64,000 nt of DNA from Paraburkholderia dilworthii (GCF_000472525.1 NZ_AWZT01000026.1:1-64000); one strand, 5' to 3'. Counted from the first letter of the stretch, positions 8,679 to 18,290 are shown. Made by a program: numbers and translations. The notes: generated from the letters alone by a model not told the origin.

Positions 8679-9244
8679 GTCGCTCTCTCCGAAAGGCAAA
8701 AAACCAGACGGTCGGGAAAACCCGATACCTGTTGTGATTGAACGGCGCGTGATGTGGGCCGTTTGCGTTTTATTTGCTGCCTGCGTGTTGCTTGTGTGTT
8801 GCCTGCGTGTTGCGTGTCTGCTGCTTGCGTTGCTTGGGAGCGCGTCGCCCTGTCCCGTAATTTATTCATGTTGCCGCTAGGTTCTCTGCGCTGCTACACG
8901 CATTGCAGATTGCCGACAACCCTGGTGCATCGTCACAAGCCTTATTTGCGGTCTGCCTGCGAGCTTCGCGCGACGGCCGCCATGCCTGTCCGGGGCATAG
9001 CAAGGATTACAGGTTTCGATGACAAGCCCATGACCATTCTGTCGAATTCCAAAAATTGACACAATTCGCCAATAATAGCCAAGGGAAGGCGAGGCAAACA
9101 AAGCTGGAGGAAATTCGACGCAGCCGCTGCTGCATGGCTGCCGTCCGTGAATCGAATGGCGCCGCGCTCGGGGTCGCGCGCATTTGTGGACTGCTGGACG
9201 CGCGCCGCAACGCCGCGGCATGCCGGCCGGTTTGCATGGCCGGC
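8679..9244. other. phn upstream intergenic region with short tandem repeat
   Basis: No supported gene lies here. The segment should contain the promoter of the phnS operon. An imperfect 22-bp palindrome (TGTCGAATT facing AATTGACA, 9040-9061) is a possible operator. At 8778-8813 a 14-base word, TGCCTGCGTGTTGC, occurs twice at a 22-base period within a TTGC-rich low-complexity run. I could not pick a convincing minus-strand sigma70 promoter. Confidence 0.5.
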
Positions 9245-10000
9245 TCAGGCGATCACAATTTCCGGGCCATGCGCCGTTATCGCCTTGGCGAGTGAGCGCT
9301 CGGGTGCGAGTTCGGTCACGAGATAACGTGCCGATTCGATGCCGTTGATGCGCACCGGCGTAACGCGGCCGAACTTCGAATGGTCCGCGACGACCACCAC
9401 CGTATCGGCGGCCGCGATCATGCGGCTGCGCACTTCGGCGGCCATGCGGCTGTAGTCGGTGAGATAACCGTCCGGCGAGATGCCGCCCGCGCCGATGAAC
9501 GCGAAGTCCGCGTGGTACTGCGTCAGTTGCTGGACCGTGTCGAGCCCGAACGTGGCGTCTTCGATATCGGACAGCTCGCCGCCTAGCAGCGTGACGCGGT
9601 TGCCATTGCGCCGGCCGAGCAGCAGCGCGATGCGCCAGTCGTTGGTATAGACGGACAGGCGATGCCGATCGAGCAACGCGCGCGCCACCGCCTGCGTCGT
9701 GCTGCCGGAATCGACGATCAGCGACGCGCCGTCGGGCACGAACTCGGCTGCGCGCTCGCCGATCGCTCGCTTCGCGCCGGCATTCGCGGCTTCGCGCGTG
9801 TCGAGGTCGGGTTCGCGCCGGTCGCTCGAGAGCGCGCCGCCGTGCGTCGTAACGAGCAGGCCGCGCCCGGCCAGCGCGTTCAGATCACGACGAATGGTCT
9901 CGCGCGACACATTCAATTCGCGCACCAGCTCGGCGACCGAGAGTGCGCCGGTTTTGGCGACTTGCGCCAGGATGTATTGATGTCGTTGTTCTGCGAGCAT
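9245..10000 (-). CDS. DeoR/GlpR-family transcriptional regulator
   Basis: This 251-residue repressor has an N-terminal DeoR helix-turn-helix (residues 6-57, with SVAELVRELNVSRETIRRDL) and a C-terminal sensor domain of the ribose-5-phosphate-isomerase-like fold, including IVDSGSTT and GAGGISPDGYLTDYS. Such proteins bind phosphorylated small molecules. It is transcribed in the same direction as phnS, 566 bases upstream, and could control the phn operon in addition to PhnR; this is inference only. Nothing in the sequence fixes its effector. Confidence 0.85.
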   Translation of the reverse strand: MLAEQRHQYILAQVAKTGALSVAELVRELNVSRETIRRDLNALAGRGLLVTTHGGALSSDRREPDLDTREAANAGAKRAIGERAAEFVPDGASLIVDSGSTTQAVARALLDRHRLSVYTNDWRIALLLGRRNGNRVTLLGGELSDIEDATFGLDTVQQLTQYHADFAFIGAGGISPDGYLTDYSRMAAEVRSRMIAAADTVVVVADHSKFGRVTPVRINGIESARYLVTELAPERSLAKAITAHGPEIVIA

Positions 10001-10150
10001 TCAGGGCGTTTTCCTTCATCATCCCGCGAGAGGCCGGTCACGCGGGGCGCATCTTCGTCAAAGGCCCTTAATATAAGGACTTTCTGCATTACTGACCGCT
10101 GCCGCGAGCGGCATCTTCAATCATCTACAAGTTGCTAAACTTCAGACGCT

Positions 10151-10187
10151 GGCGTAGCTTTTTTCTCTCTCACCGAGAAGCTACGCC
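10151..10187. repeat. perfect 10-bp inverted repeat before integrase remnant
   Basis: GGCGTAGCTT (10151-10160) and AAGCTACGCC (10178-10187) are exact reverse complements separated by 17 bases. The repeat ends four bases before the ATG of the integrase remnant. It has no T-tract, so it is not a typical terminator. It may be a regulatory hairpin or an arm-type or attachment-site element of the lost integrating unit. Confidence 0.6.
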
Positions 10188-10191
10188 GACC

Positions 10192-10677
10192 ATGCGATTC
10201 GATACCAAGGCCGCGAAACAGCTGATACCCGGTACACACATCTCTTTTGAGGCATTCCCAGGCCTTCGTCTGCAAGCGACAACAAAGGCGCAGTTGGACC
10301 TACCGGTTCAAATCGCCCGTCGACAACCGGATGCGCCAGCAAAAGCTTGGGGAGTGGCCAGCAATGTCCTACGCAGCCGCAATAGCCGAGTGGCAGGAAA
10401 TCCGGACGCGTCGCGACGCTGGCGAAGACCCTGTGCTCAAGCGCAAACTGTCGAACCGGGCTGCGATGACTGCGACGCCGGAATCATACACGGTGCGAAA
10501 ACTGTGCGAGGATTTCCTTACGGGCCACATTGAACGGCACCGCGTTTCGCTCGGCGCCGCGCAGTCTCGTCGGCGCAACATGGCAAAGATCGCCCCGATT
10601 GCCGACCTGCCGGCCGCCTCGATTACCCGAAAGCAGGCGTTCGACCTACTGGATGGACTGCGCAAGGCACCGAAATG
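10192..10677 (+). pseudogene. tyrosine integrase remnant (N-terminal half, frameshifted)
   Basis: The frame from ATG 10192 encodes MRFDTKAAKQLIPGTHISF and LRLQAT, the start of Burkholderia phage-type integrases. Near 10287 the homology moves one frame over and continues as RSWTYRFKSPVDNRMRQ, then a core-binding-like segment (YTVRKLCEDFLTGHIERHR). It stops near KAPKW at about 10677. The catalytic domain with its Arg-His-Arg-Tyr residues is absent. The element is therefore dead: one indel plus loss of the C-terminal half. Confidence 0.75.
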
Positions 10678-10931
10678 GGTATCCATTCTACCGAGCAACG
10701 CGCGCCCGACGACGAATCCGAGAAGGACGTCGATGCAGCTGTCGAAGACACGTTTGCTGCGAGCGACCCGCCGTCGACAGGCGAGCGACAAAAACCGGGG
10801 CAGACGAGAATGCTGGAACGCAGACGGACAGCGACGTGCCAGGAACGGAACCGGACGAAGACGTGCCCGACGAGGAGATACTTCCGGAGCCGTCTCCCGG
10901 CGACGAGCCGCTCGGCGAAAAGGCACCTTGA
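10675..10931 (+). pseudogene. small acidic conserved protein with one-base frameshift
   Basis: Starting at ATG 10675 (AAGG seven bases upstream) the frame reads MGIHSTEQRAPDDESEKDVD, then AAVEDTFAASDPPSTGERQK, a pattern of short Burkholderia proteins carrying an AVEDTFPASDPPS motif. After a run of five A residues near 10794 the natural continuation moves frame to DENAGTQTDSDVPGTEPDED and a proline/glutamate-rich end at 10931. One extra A in the run would restore an open frame of about 86 residues. Slippage, sequencing error or real inactivation are all possible. Function is unknown. It begins exactly where integrase homology ends. Confidence 0.5.
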
Positions 10932-11094
10932 GGCACCCTGAGCGGTAAACCGAGGTGTGCGACGAAAGACGAGGCTCGCCCGACTTGCGGCGCGCCCGTC
11001 TGGGCTCGCAATAAACGCATGCGACGGATCTGTCGCACTCAAACACTTCCCATCGACCGCTACCAACAATGTAAATAGATTGCGCAACGTCACC
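10932..11094 (-). pseudogene. possible fragment of a small hypothetical gene
   Basis: On the minus strand IYIVGSGRWEVFECDRSVAC is followed, one frame over, by GRASSFVAHLGLPLRVPQGA. Together they read like a short protein of the kind with a GRWEV core, broken by an indel. The family is not securely identified and no clear start is seen. The alternative is that both are chance frames. Confidence 0.25.
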
Positions 11095-11219
11095 GGCGCC
11101 CACAAGCGACGTTAGCAGTTCCGCGCGGCGCATGGCGGATTCGCCGGCATCATGAGGCAGGAAAGGTCCGACCGCGAGCGCCTCGTTCCGGTGTGGGCTC
11201 GCGCGCCGCTAGCTTCTCC

Positions 11220-11468
11220 TTAGCTCCCCCCGAAAAAAACGTTGCATTCCGGGTTCACCCTGCAGGGCCGGGCATGTTTCACGCCGCTCTGCACGGTCGT
11301 ATCGGCGGTGCCGCCGTATGCCTCCATCCCCGCACTGGGGTTGGAAATCCGAGTTGCAGCGCTTTCCTGCGGAGCGGGTTGAGGACCTTGGGGCGTACCT
11401 TGTGAATGCGCAAACCCGGCCATGACAAGCAACCCGACAGCTGAAGCGACCATCAGTAGTGATTTCAC
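11220..11468 (-). CDS. small exported hypothetical protein
   Basis: GTG at 11468 is preceded by AAGGAG five bases upstream, a strong ribosome site that decides this frame against a longer overlapping one. The 82-residue product has a signal peptide (MKSLLMVASAVGLLVMAGF, cleavage near AHSQ). The short mature chain contains SYGG-like MEAYGGTADTT and a conserved-looking C-terminus, KHARPCRVNPECNVFFGGS, whose two cysteines could form a disulphide in the periplasm. The function is unknown. Nothing nearby suggests an operon. Confidence 0.65.
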   Translation of the reverse strand: MKSLLMVASAVGLLVMAGFAHSQGTPQGPQPAPQESAATRISNPSAGMEAYGGTADTTVQSGVKHARPCRVNPECNVFFGGS

Positions 11469-12157
11469 ATTGACTCCTTAATCTACGTTGCGCTTTCGAT
11501 TCATGGGATTCGTTATTCGCGTGCCCGAGCTGGAAATCCACAGGAGATTTTCAGACTCACAAGCGCGCCCGGAGCCTGCGGGTCATGTCACCCGAGGCCA
11601 TGTTTCCAGGTAATTGGGAAGAGACGGAGCGCAGTGCGCCCGGCCGAAATGGGGACGCAAGTTGGCGTGCGCATTGGCAATGTCAACGGATTTCGTGGAC
11701 CCCTCGACACAAATAGTCGCCCTGCAAGTACGTTATAGAGCCTGGGACGAGGAATCGTTAGCGAATATTTTCGCCTGGCTTCGGCGCAGCACTGCGAAGC
11801 AGATTTTTTTTCGGCGATTGTAGCCAGACGATGAATCGTCAGTGAGCGGCACTGCCGCTGTGACTGCTCACATCCGAGAACATCTTCCAGAGTCCCTGAT
11901 GCTTGTCGCACATGACGGGCGCCCTTTGCGTCTCTGACAGGAATCCGAAGCATGTAGACGCCAAATCACACGGTGGTGTTGGGTTGACATGCACAAAGGT
12001 GTGGCATGTGTTCGGAAAGGCCCGACAATGTTTTGCTGTTGAGCTCCCGCCCTGGCCATTGATCCCAATACAGCCCGGGCTCCGCACGCGGGTCAGCACG
12101 AAATCATCGCCGCCGGCACAGTCGTTGCAAACGTTAGCTGCGTCACAGGAGACAGCC
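11469..12157. other. non-coding stretch, nothing recognised
   Basis: Open frames occur on both strands, but none combines a ribosome site with a recognisable domain. The longest, on the minus strand through 11839-12465, is opposed by the small plus-strand gene at 12158, which has a clear ribosome site. Confidence 0.4.
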
Positions 12158-12373
12158 ATGATGCGGCTCTTTACCAAGTCGGTCGAAACGAAGACAACGT
12201 ATGGCAACGCAATCGTTGTCATTGGCGCTGTCGCATTCATCGCGGTATGCGCGACTGGCGTTGCGGCACTCGCCGGGCTACTGCCGAACTCGGACAGCGT
12301 AGCCGTCGCTGTGACTGCGGCACCGTTGATAGACCTGCAGACGGAACTTAGGCAAACTATCTCGAATCCATGA
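12158..12373 (+). CDS. small single-span membrane protein
   Basis: ATG 12158 follows AGGAGA at six bases. The 71-residue product has a charged start (MMRLFTKSVETKTTYG), one strongly hydrophobic segment at about residues 19-41 (IVVIGAVAFIAVCATGVAAL) and a short polar tail. This composition resembles small Flp-pilin-like or other one-span proteins, but there is no glutamate-tyrosine prepilin motif, so pilin function is not supported. I do not recognise the family. Confidence 0.5.
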   Translation: MMRLFTKSVETKTTYGNAIVVIGAVAFIAVCATGVAALAGLLPNSDSVAVAVTAAPLIDLQTELRQTISNP

Positions 12374-12972
12374 TTCGAACTTCGCTGCCTTGTCTTACTG
12401 CGGTCGTGTCCGATTGCCGGTGCGCAGGCGTCATCTATGTCCGTGTGCGATTCCAAGTTTGACAACGCGTCGGCAGCGCGTAGTCCAACTGGCCGTCAAA
12501 TGCCTCACTCGGGGCCTGTGCATTCGAATCATGCGGTTCAGGTTAGACAACTCATCGTATATGCGCGTGTCGCGAGAGAACCACGCCGCGACGCGCTGCG
12601 AGCCATCGGTTCACGATATTGGCCCGGAGCTGAAGCATGTCCGTCGATAGTTCTCTTCGAGGCCGTCCGGAACTGAAACCCCAAAATACCAGGCCTTGCA
12701 ATGCCTGCCCGGGCGACTGAACGGCAAGCTGGCTTCGAACGGCCCACGCACATACGATTCTCTTTACAACCGCTTGGCCGGGTAATTCCGTGGGCTCCCA
12801 CGTAGGCGCGATTCCATGTAGACCTCGTAATCGGAACCGCGGCTATAAATCTGGTCGTCCCCACCGGATCGATACCCACCCATATCTGGGTTCAGCAGGA
12901 AATGTCGTTTAGCGGTAGGCGGGAAGCTCGCGCCTAATCGATTTCGTAACCTCTTATAAGGCGGAATACCGG
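12374..12972. other. gap of about 600 bases without a supported gene
   Basis: Several frames of 80-110 codons exist on both strands, but they overlap one another, lack ribosome sites and show no domain. The last 60 bases presumably hold the promoter for the secreted hydrolase that starts at 12973. Confidence 0.4.
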
Positions 12973-13929
12973 ATGCGAACCTTCCTGGCGCTTGTGCTTT
13001 TTTGTCTGTCTGCGACGGTCGCGCACGCCGCAGGAATCAAATTCCTGACCGTTCCCGCCGATGATACCGGTCCGGCATTGAAGGCAGTTGTCTGGACACC
13101 GTGCGCGGAGGCGGCAGAGGATTTGACAGTCGGTCCGTACGTCTTGCGAGGGCGGCGTGACTGTCCTACCGCTGGGAACAGATTACCCCTCGTCGTTGTC
13201 TCTCACGGCCACGGAGGATCGTATTTGGGACATCACGATCTTGCTGAAGTCCTGGCAGATGCCGGCTTCGTCGTCGCAGCGATCAACCATCCGGGCGATA
13301 CGTTCTCTGACATGAGCCATGCGGCCGATATCTCAGAGTTTGTTGAGCGGCCGACGGACATTAAGCGCCTCGTCGATTTCATGCTTGCCGGTGCTCCCGA
13401 TGCGGGAAAAATCGACGCGACCAAGGTCGGTTTTTTCGGTTTCTCGCGCGGTGGATACACCGGGCTCGTGTTAGCTGGCGGCAATCCGGACTTTGCTCAT
13501 GCAAATGTGCCCTGCGCGGACCCCAACCTCCCAATCTGTCGGCAGATCAAGCAGCAAAAGCAGCCCTTGATGACAGTAACTCACGACGAGCGCATAAAGG
13601 CCTACGTGCTGGCAGATCCGCTCAATGAATTTCCACGGTCAGGCGATCTTCAGAATGTGGACGCGCCCATTCAGCTTTGGGCCTCCCAATTTGGTGGCGA
13701 CGGCGTGCTGCCTGAGACCATGCCGGCGCTTGCGGATGCACTTCCCAAGCGGCCAGACTTCCACGTTGTCCCGAAATCGGCGCATTTCGCGTTTCTCGCT
13801 CCATGCCCCGCCTCACTAATGCAGAGCGCGCCTGAGGTGTGCGTCGATGCCGCCGGATTCGATCGAGCCGCCTTCCATACACTATTCGACCAAATGGCGC
13901 TCCAGTTTTTCACAGCGAACCTTCGTTGA
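12973..13929 (+). CDS. secreted alpha/beta-hydrolase of dienelactone hydrolase type
   Basis: A 318-residue protein with an N-terminal signal peptide (cleavage near VAHA-AG, residue 19-20). The alpha/beta-hydrolase core shows an oxyanion-region VVVSHGHGGS (75-84) and the nucleophile Ser158 in GFSRGG. A late His in PKSAHFAF completes the expected triad. Length and motif order fit the predicted periplasmic dienelactone-hydrolase group. Four or more cysteines (for example in FAHANVPCADPNLPICRQ) suggest disulphides. The natural ester substrate cannot be told. It stands alone. Confidence 0.75.
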   Translation: MRTFLALVLFCLSATVAHAAGIKFLTVPADDTGPALKAVVWTPCAEAAEDLTVGPYVLRGRRDCPTAGNRLPLVVVSHGHGGSYLGHHDLAEVLADAGFVVAAINHPGDTFSDMSHAADISEFVERPTDIKRLVDFMLAGAPDAGKIDATKVGFFGFSRGGYTGLVLAGGNPDFAHANVPCADPNLPICRQIKQQKQPLMTVTHDERIKAYVLADPLNEFPRSGDLQNVDAPIQLWASQFGGDGVLPETMPALADALPKRPDFHVVPKSAHFAFLAPCPASLMQSAPEVCVDAAGFDRAAFHTLFDQMALQFFTANLR

Positions 13930-14280
13930 GCACGTCGTCCAACCTTCAACAGGACGACCGGCGTCGGCAAGACGCTGCCGTTCACCATCGTCGGGACAGC
14001 GCCATTCGAGCGACTGCTGTGCGTCAATCATCTGCGCCAGTCCGCTTTGCCTCGTGGCGTTGACGATGTGTGGGAAGCGCGCCGTGTCGAGCATGAACGT
14101 TGGCTATGCACACGGTGAAATATCAAATCTTATGGAAATCTGAAGCACGACATTTACTACCGGGGAAAACGATAAGGATAACTGCTCAAGGAAATGCCTA
14201 AGCTATAGCAGCGTCTGTTATTTCTTCCCGGCGCGCGGTTGAGGTAAGTCTATTCCGACGACGATGATGGGAGGTGTGCG
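13930..14280. other. intergenic region before lipoprotein gene
   Basis: No recognised gene. A short plus frame contains GVGKT by chance in TTGVGKTLPFTI, with no surrounding ATPase features. The region ends with GGGAGG just before the lipoprotein ATG. Confidence 0.4.
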
Positions 14281-15510
14281 ATGCCGAGGTACATGTGGAC
14301 GAAGGCATTGGTTGCGTCTGCTGCTATCGCGATCGCAGGCTGCGGTGGAGACCATCTGAACAGTAGCGGGCCGCATTATGTATCGGACATTGCGGCCCCG
14401 AACATTAAGGCAGGCGTAAACTTCTCGTTCGACATCGGCGCCATTTTAGGTAGCCGATACTTTTTCACCGACAGGAATAACGCATCTTTGGATCAAATCG
14501 ACATCCCATCGAAGACCTTTGTCAAGGCCATCCAGGGAAGCGGGCCTCTCGCGTTCACGGGACTTGGCCCCGGGCCGAATGCGCAGGCGGGTCCGGACGG
14601 CGCGACGCCGGTCGGCAACCTCATCTTCGTGGGCGACGTGAACTCTGTGAAGGTGGTCGATCCCGCCGTGGGCGTCGTGACAAGCAAAATCACGGTTAGC
14701 GCGACGGGCGTGCGCGCAGATGAAGGTTGTCTGGATCCCACGCATGGCATCTTCATGATCTCCAGCCCGGAAGAGACGCCCCCGTTCGCCACGTTCATCA
14801 ACGCGGCTACGCAGACCATCGTCGCCAAGGTGACGTTCACGGACCTGGCAGGCAAGCCCACCGCGGGCCTCGAAGCGTGCCAGTACGACGCCGCGAGCGA
14901 CAACTTCTATGTGAACGTTGACGGAAGCACGGCGAATCCTCACGGTGAACTGGTGAAATTGCCGGGGGCGTCGATTCGCGCAATACCGAACGGTGGCACG
15001 CAGAACTACACAACCCTTGCGGGCATCGCGATGTACTCCGAAGGCAATTGTGATCCTACTGGGCTGGCACTGGGACCCGGAAACGATATTGCGGTTGGAT
15101 GCCGGGAAGCTACGACTGGCGCGCCCTTGCTTATGCAGATCTTCAACCGGTCGAACGGTGCGCTCGTGGCGTCCCTGAACGCAGGCGGCGGCGACCAGCT
15201 CGAATATGATGTGCCTACCAATCGCTACTACAACGCGGCGAGCCGTTGGACATCTTCTGGCAATGCGTCGACGAACGGTGCCTGCTCGGTGGCATCTCCA
15301 TGCACGCCCGTGTTGACGATCGTCGACGCCGGCAATCGCAATGTCGTCGCCCGCCTTAACACGGGCAATAACGCGCACTCAGTTGCGATTGACCCGGCGA
15401 CCGGACTCATTTTCGTTCCATACTCTTCCGCCACATCGCCGGCGGGGTGTCCGGGTTGCGCGGCGAACGGGTTCGTCAATGGCGGGATATCGATATTCGC
15501 CGCTAAGTGA
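14281..15510 (+). CDS. beta-propeller-like lipoprotein
   Basis: This 409-residue protein begins with a lipoprotein signal ending in AIAGCGGD (Cys21), so it should be lipid-anchored and exported. The body has repeating segments such as GNLIFVGDVNSVKVVDP, then ATQTIVAKVTF, then NRNVVARLNTGNNAHSVAID. These resemble YncE/YVTN-type propeller blades that track a value and its change. The ribosome site GGGAGG is seven bases upstream. No enzymatic residues are evident. It could be a surface or periplasmic binding or scaffold protein. It stands alone between decayed sequences. Confidence 0.65.
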   Translation: MPRYMWTKALVASAAIAIAGCGGDHLNSSGPHYVSDIAAPNIKAGVNFSFDIGAILGSRYFFTDRNNASLDQIDIPSKTFVKAIQGSGPLAFTGLGPGPNAQAGPDGATPVGNLIFVGDVNSVKVVDPAVGVVTSKITVSATGVRADEGCLDPTHGIFMISSPEETPPFATFINAATQTIVAKVTFTDLAGKPTAGLEACQYDAASDNFYVNVDGSTANPHGELVKLPGASIRAIPNGGTQNYTTLAGIAMYSEGNCDPTGLALGPGNDIAVGCREATTGAPLLMQIFNRSNGALVASLNAGGGDQLEYDVPTNRYYNAASRWTSSGNASTNGACSVASPCTPVLTIVDAGNRNVVARLNTGNNAHSVAIDPATGLIFVPYSSATSPAGCPGCAANGFVNGGISIFAAK

Positions 15511-15723
15511 GGCGCGACACAGCGTCAGGCTTCGCTCGTGCGACATCTTCAGGCGCATGTAATAGTAGCCTGAAAGGCGGCGTGCCGACCTGCAGATACG
15601 TGTCGCCGTCTGACCAATCCCGTCAGCACTCGGTTGACGCGCGCGAAAATAGGACCAATGGCGCAATCTTCGAAAAAGTACAGCATAAATCCCAAACTTC
15701 AGACGCCCGAGAATTTGACGGCG

Positions 15724-15873
15724 ATCTTTAAGATGTTTTTTCAGGGTGATGAAAGTGCCACGCGTGGTTCCGGCGGGCTCGGTATTGGGCTGACACTGAC
15801 CAAACGGCTTCTCGAAATGCATAGGGGCGACACGTTGCCCAAAGTGCCGGCATCGACCAGGGAAGCGTCTTGA
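15724..15873 (+). pseudogene. histidine kinase ATPase-domain fragment
   Basis: The frame reads IFKMFFQGDESATRGSGGLG followed by IGLTLTKRLLEMHRG, matching the F- and G2-box end of a hybrid sensor kinase ATPase domain. Everything upstream and the rest of the domain are missing and the frame ends soon after. It is a remnant, and nothing else is recognised between 15511 and 16043. Confidence 0.7.
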
Positions 15874-16043
15874 CTTGCAGACTGCCTATGACGGTGGTCA
15901 ATCGACATCAGGACGAACGGCAATCCCATTGCACGGAAGCAGGTCAATGGATGACTGTTATGTCTTTCGCACCGTCATTACATCGCGCGAGTCCGAACGG
16001 CGGATCAGGGTCGAGATGGTGAACTGGCGAACGCCGGGAGCGG

Positions 16044-16721
16044 TCACTCGCTCCGTGGCGCCGCCGACTTACCCGTGACGCTGTTCGTCTTCGCTTGAGT
16101 CTGTTCCTGCGCCGCAACCCGGCTACTTATCGTCTTGCGATACCACAGCGTCCAGCCCGTCAGCGCGCCGTAAATGCCATAGCCGATCAAGGGCGAGATG
16201 GCGAGGAAGCGCTCGATCGGCCAGGTGAGCGCCATCCACGAGCGCAGGGCCGTTTCGCCGGTCAGGCCGACACCCCAAACGAGCGTCATGAGCCGCATGG
16301 AGGAGACGAGCGCCGGCCGTTCCTGCCACAGGGTCCCGAAGCGCGCTGCGCCGCCCTCTATTTCGCGGGCGACAGTGGCGCGCGCAAGGTAGAAGATCAG
16401 CGGGCGGCGCAGCGGCAGGCTCAGCAGGAACGTCACGCCGATGAGCCCCGAAACCAGCGATTCGCGCAGCAATAGCATGCGCGCGCTGCCGCCGAGCGCC
16501 ATCGCCGCGATCGAAAGCACGATGCCCGCCACCACCATCATGCTAAGCGCATCGACGCGCCGGAAGCGGACCAGTTCGATCAAAGTCCAGAGAATGGGCG
16601 GCACGGCCGAAATAATCAGCGCTCCCGTCCCGCCGATATGCGGCAGCGCGAGCCGGTAGGCGAGCCACGGCAGCAGAAAGTTGACGGCGAGTTCGAGCAC
16701 GAAAGGCAGTCGAAGCTTCAT
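16044..16721 (-). CDS. VC0807-like integral membrane protein
   Basis: A 225-residue polytopic protein with about six hydrophobic segments. ATG 16721 gives MKLRLPFVLELAVNFLLPWL, the usual beginning of this family, so the 20-codon upstream extension is rejected. Typical features are a PPILWTLIELVRFRRVD segment and a C-terminal charged tail. The family has no established function; some members sit near transport or septation genes. No operon partner is visible here. Confidence 0.7.
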   Translation of the reverse strand: MKLRLPFVLELAVNFLLPWLAYRLALPHIGGTGALIISAVPPILWTLIELVRFRRVDALSMMVVAGIVLSIAAMALGGSARMLLLRESLVSGLIGVTFLLSLPLRRPLIFYLARATVAREIEGGAARFGTLWQERPALVSSMRLMTLVWGVGLTGETALRSWMALTWPIERFLAISPLIGYGIYGALTGWTLWYRKTISSRVAAQEQTQAKTNSVTGKSAAPRSE

Positions 16722-17237
16722 GAGAATCCGGGTCGGTTGGCGGGAGAGCGCAGTATGATTGGACTTGGCGCGCGAGCGCAAATCGTTTCATTGACAGCGT
16801 ATTCGGCGTATTCGGCACATCCTGACACTCCGTCGCGTCTTACACATCCGGCGCATCCGACGCCGTCAGCACACTCGCCCGCCCGTCTCTCGAAAGCCTG
16901 TGGAAATCCCCAAGGTATCTGGCCTCGGGGATGTCGTAAGAGCTTGCCGTACGCCAATCAGGTGCCGCTGCGAATAGCTTAAGCTGCGGCGAGACCGGCT
17001 CAAGCAAAACAGGTTGCTCAGCGTCACTGGCGCTGTTTCGACCAGGCGAAGGTCCACGTCAGGTTCAGACGCTCCCGCCTCATTTCAGCCATAAGCAGCC
17101 AGTCGGCGGCGATGGCAATATCGTCGACAATGGGCTCATATATATGGAAGCGTTTTTTCTTGATACTGGATACGTCGATGCTATTTGGCCAAAGACCAAC
17201 GTTCCGTAGATCTGAAACAGGCCCGCATCGTGGGGGG
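16722..17237. other. gap with no supported gene
   Basis: The segment includes the upstream region of the membrane protein and a small direct duplication (GCGTATTCG repeated around 16798-16815). Frames on either strand are short and unrecognised. The plus frame entering the receptor remnant is not homologous to receptors before about 17238. Confidence 0.35.
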
Positions 17238-18217
17238 ATGGCCCCCGCAGTCGCGGCGCTCGACCAGAACGATTTCATCACGTTCCGGACCGCGGAGCGT
17301 CAGGCGCGTGAGGCGTTGTCCAGCGACTATAAAAGCGCCCTGCTCGCCCTGAAAAATGTCCAGGTGCAGCAGCAGAAGGCACGCTTCGATCTGGCTGAGG
17401 AACATTTTCATCTGCTGTGCTGCGTGTTTGCGACGGTCGGACTTGCCGCGCTCGCGCTTGGGCTGTTCGCGCGCTTCCTGGCGACAGCGTCCATAGTGCG
17501 GCCGATCAACTCGGCGATCCAGCGCTTCGAGCGTATCGCCGCTGGCGATCTCACGGGGCAGATCGCCAGCGTGCGCGTCAACGAAATGGGCCGTCTAATG
17601 GCTGCTCTCTCCCCCATGCAGGAGAGCCCGTTGCCGCGGTCGGTCAAGTCCGCCACGGCACGGCTTCAATCCGCACATGGCGTGCGCGAGATCGCAAGCG
17701 GCAACATCGATCTGTCGGCGCGCACCGAACAGCAGGCGGCGACGTTGCAGGAGACAGCATCGAGCATGGAGGAGTTGACCGCGACGGTCAGGCAGAACGC
17801 CGACAATGCACGGCAGGCCAGCACGCCCGCTGAAAACGCGTCGGAGATCGCGGCGCGCGGCGGGAATGTTGTCGAGCAGGTCATTGACGTGATCGCGGAG
17901 ATGTCATCGGGATCGAACAGGGTCGTTGACATTATTGGCGCGATAGAGGGTATCGCGTTCCAGACCAACATACTCGCGCTGAATGCCGCCGTCGGAGCTG
18001 CGCGAGCTGGCGAGAAAGGGCGTGGATTTGCGGTGGTGGCAGCAGAAGTGCGCGCACTGGCGCAACGCTCGGCGGCCGCGGCAAAAGAGATCGGGAACTG
18101 ATCAGTGGGTCGGACGCAAAGGTCCACAACGGAGCCGCACTGGCGACCCGTGCTGGCGCCACGATGGCGGAAATTGTCAGCGCAGCACGCAACGTAACCC
18201 GTATTGTGAGCGAAATC
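17238..18217 (+). pseudogene. methyl-accepting chemotaxis receptor, 5' truncated and frameshifted
   Basis: The frame carries the end of a periplasmic four-helix domain (AVAALDQNDFITF), the second membrane span (about 17415-17480), a HAMP domain (IVRPINSAIQRFERIAAGDL) and the signalling domain with LSARTEQQAATLQETASSME and the hairpin AFQTNILALNAAV. The first span is missing. Two compensating shifts in the linker displace QVRHGTASI to another frame. A missing base near 18100 ends the frame at EIGN, while ISGSDAKVHNGAAL to VSEI continues one frame over to about 18217. Conserved hairpin EAARAGE has become GAARAGE. It is best read as a dead transducer gene. Confidence 0.8.
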
Positions 18218-18290
18218 AAAAGGAGACGTAGACGGGCGGTGACTGTCATCGGGCGACGAAAGCGGCGACACAGAACAATAGGAATTTTTT

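Noticed and set aside
11839..12465. 208-codon open frame on the minus strand
   Set aside because: No ribosome site, no recognisable domain, low-complexity composition, and it opposes the small plus-strand gene with a proper ribosome site.
13966..14120. GVGKT motif suggesting a P-loop ATPase
   Set aside because: Only five residues match; no Walker B or other motif, and the frame is short with no start.
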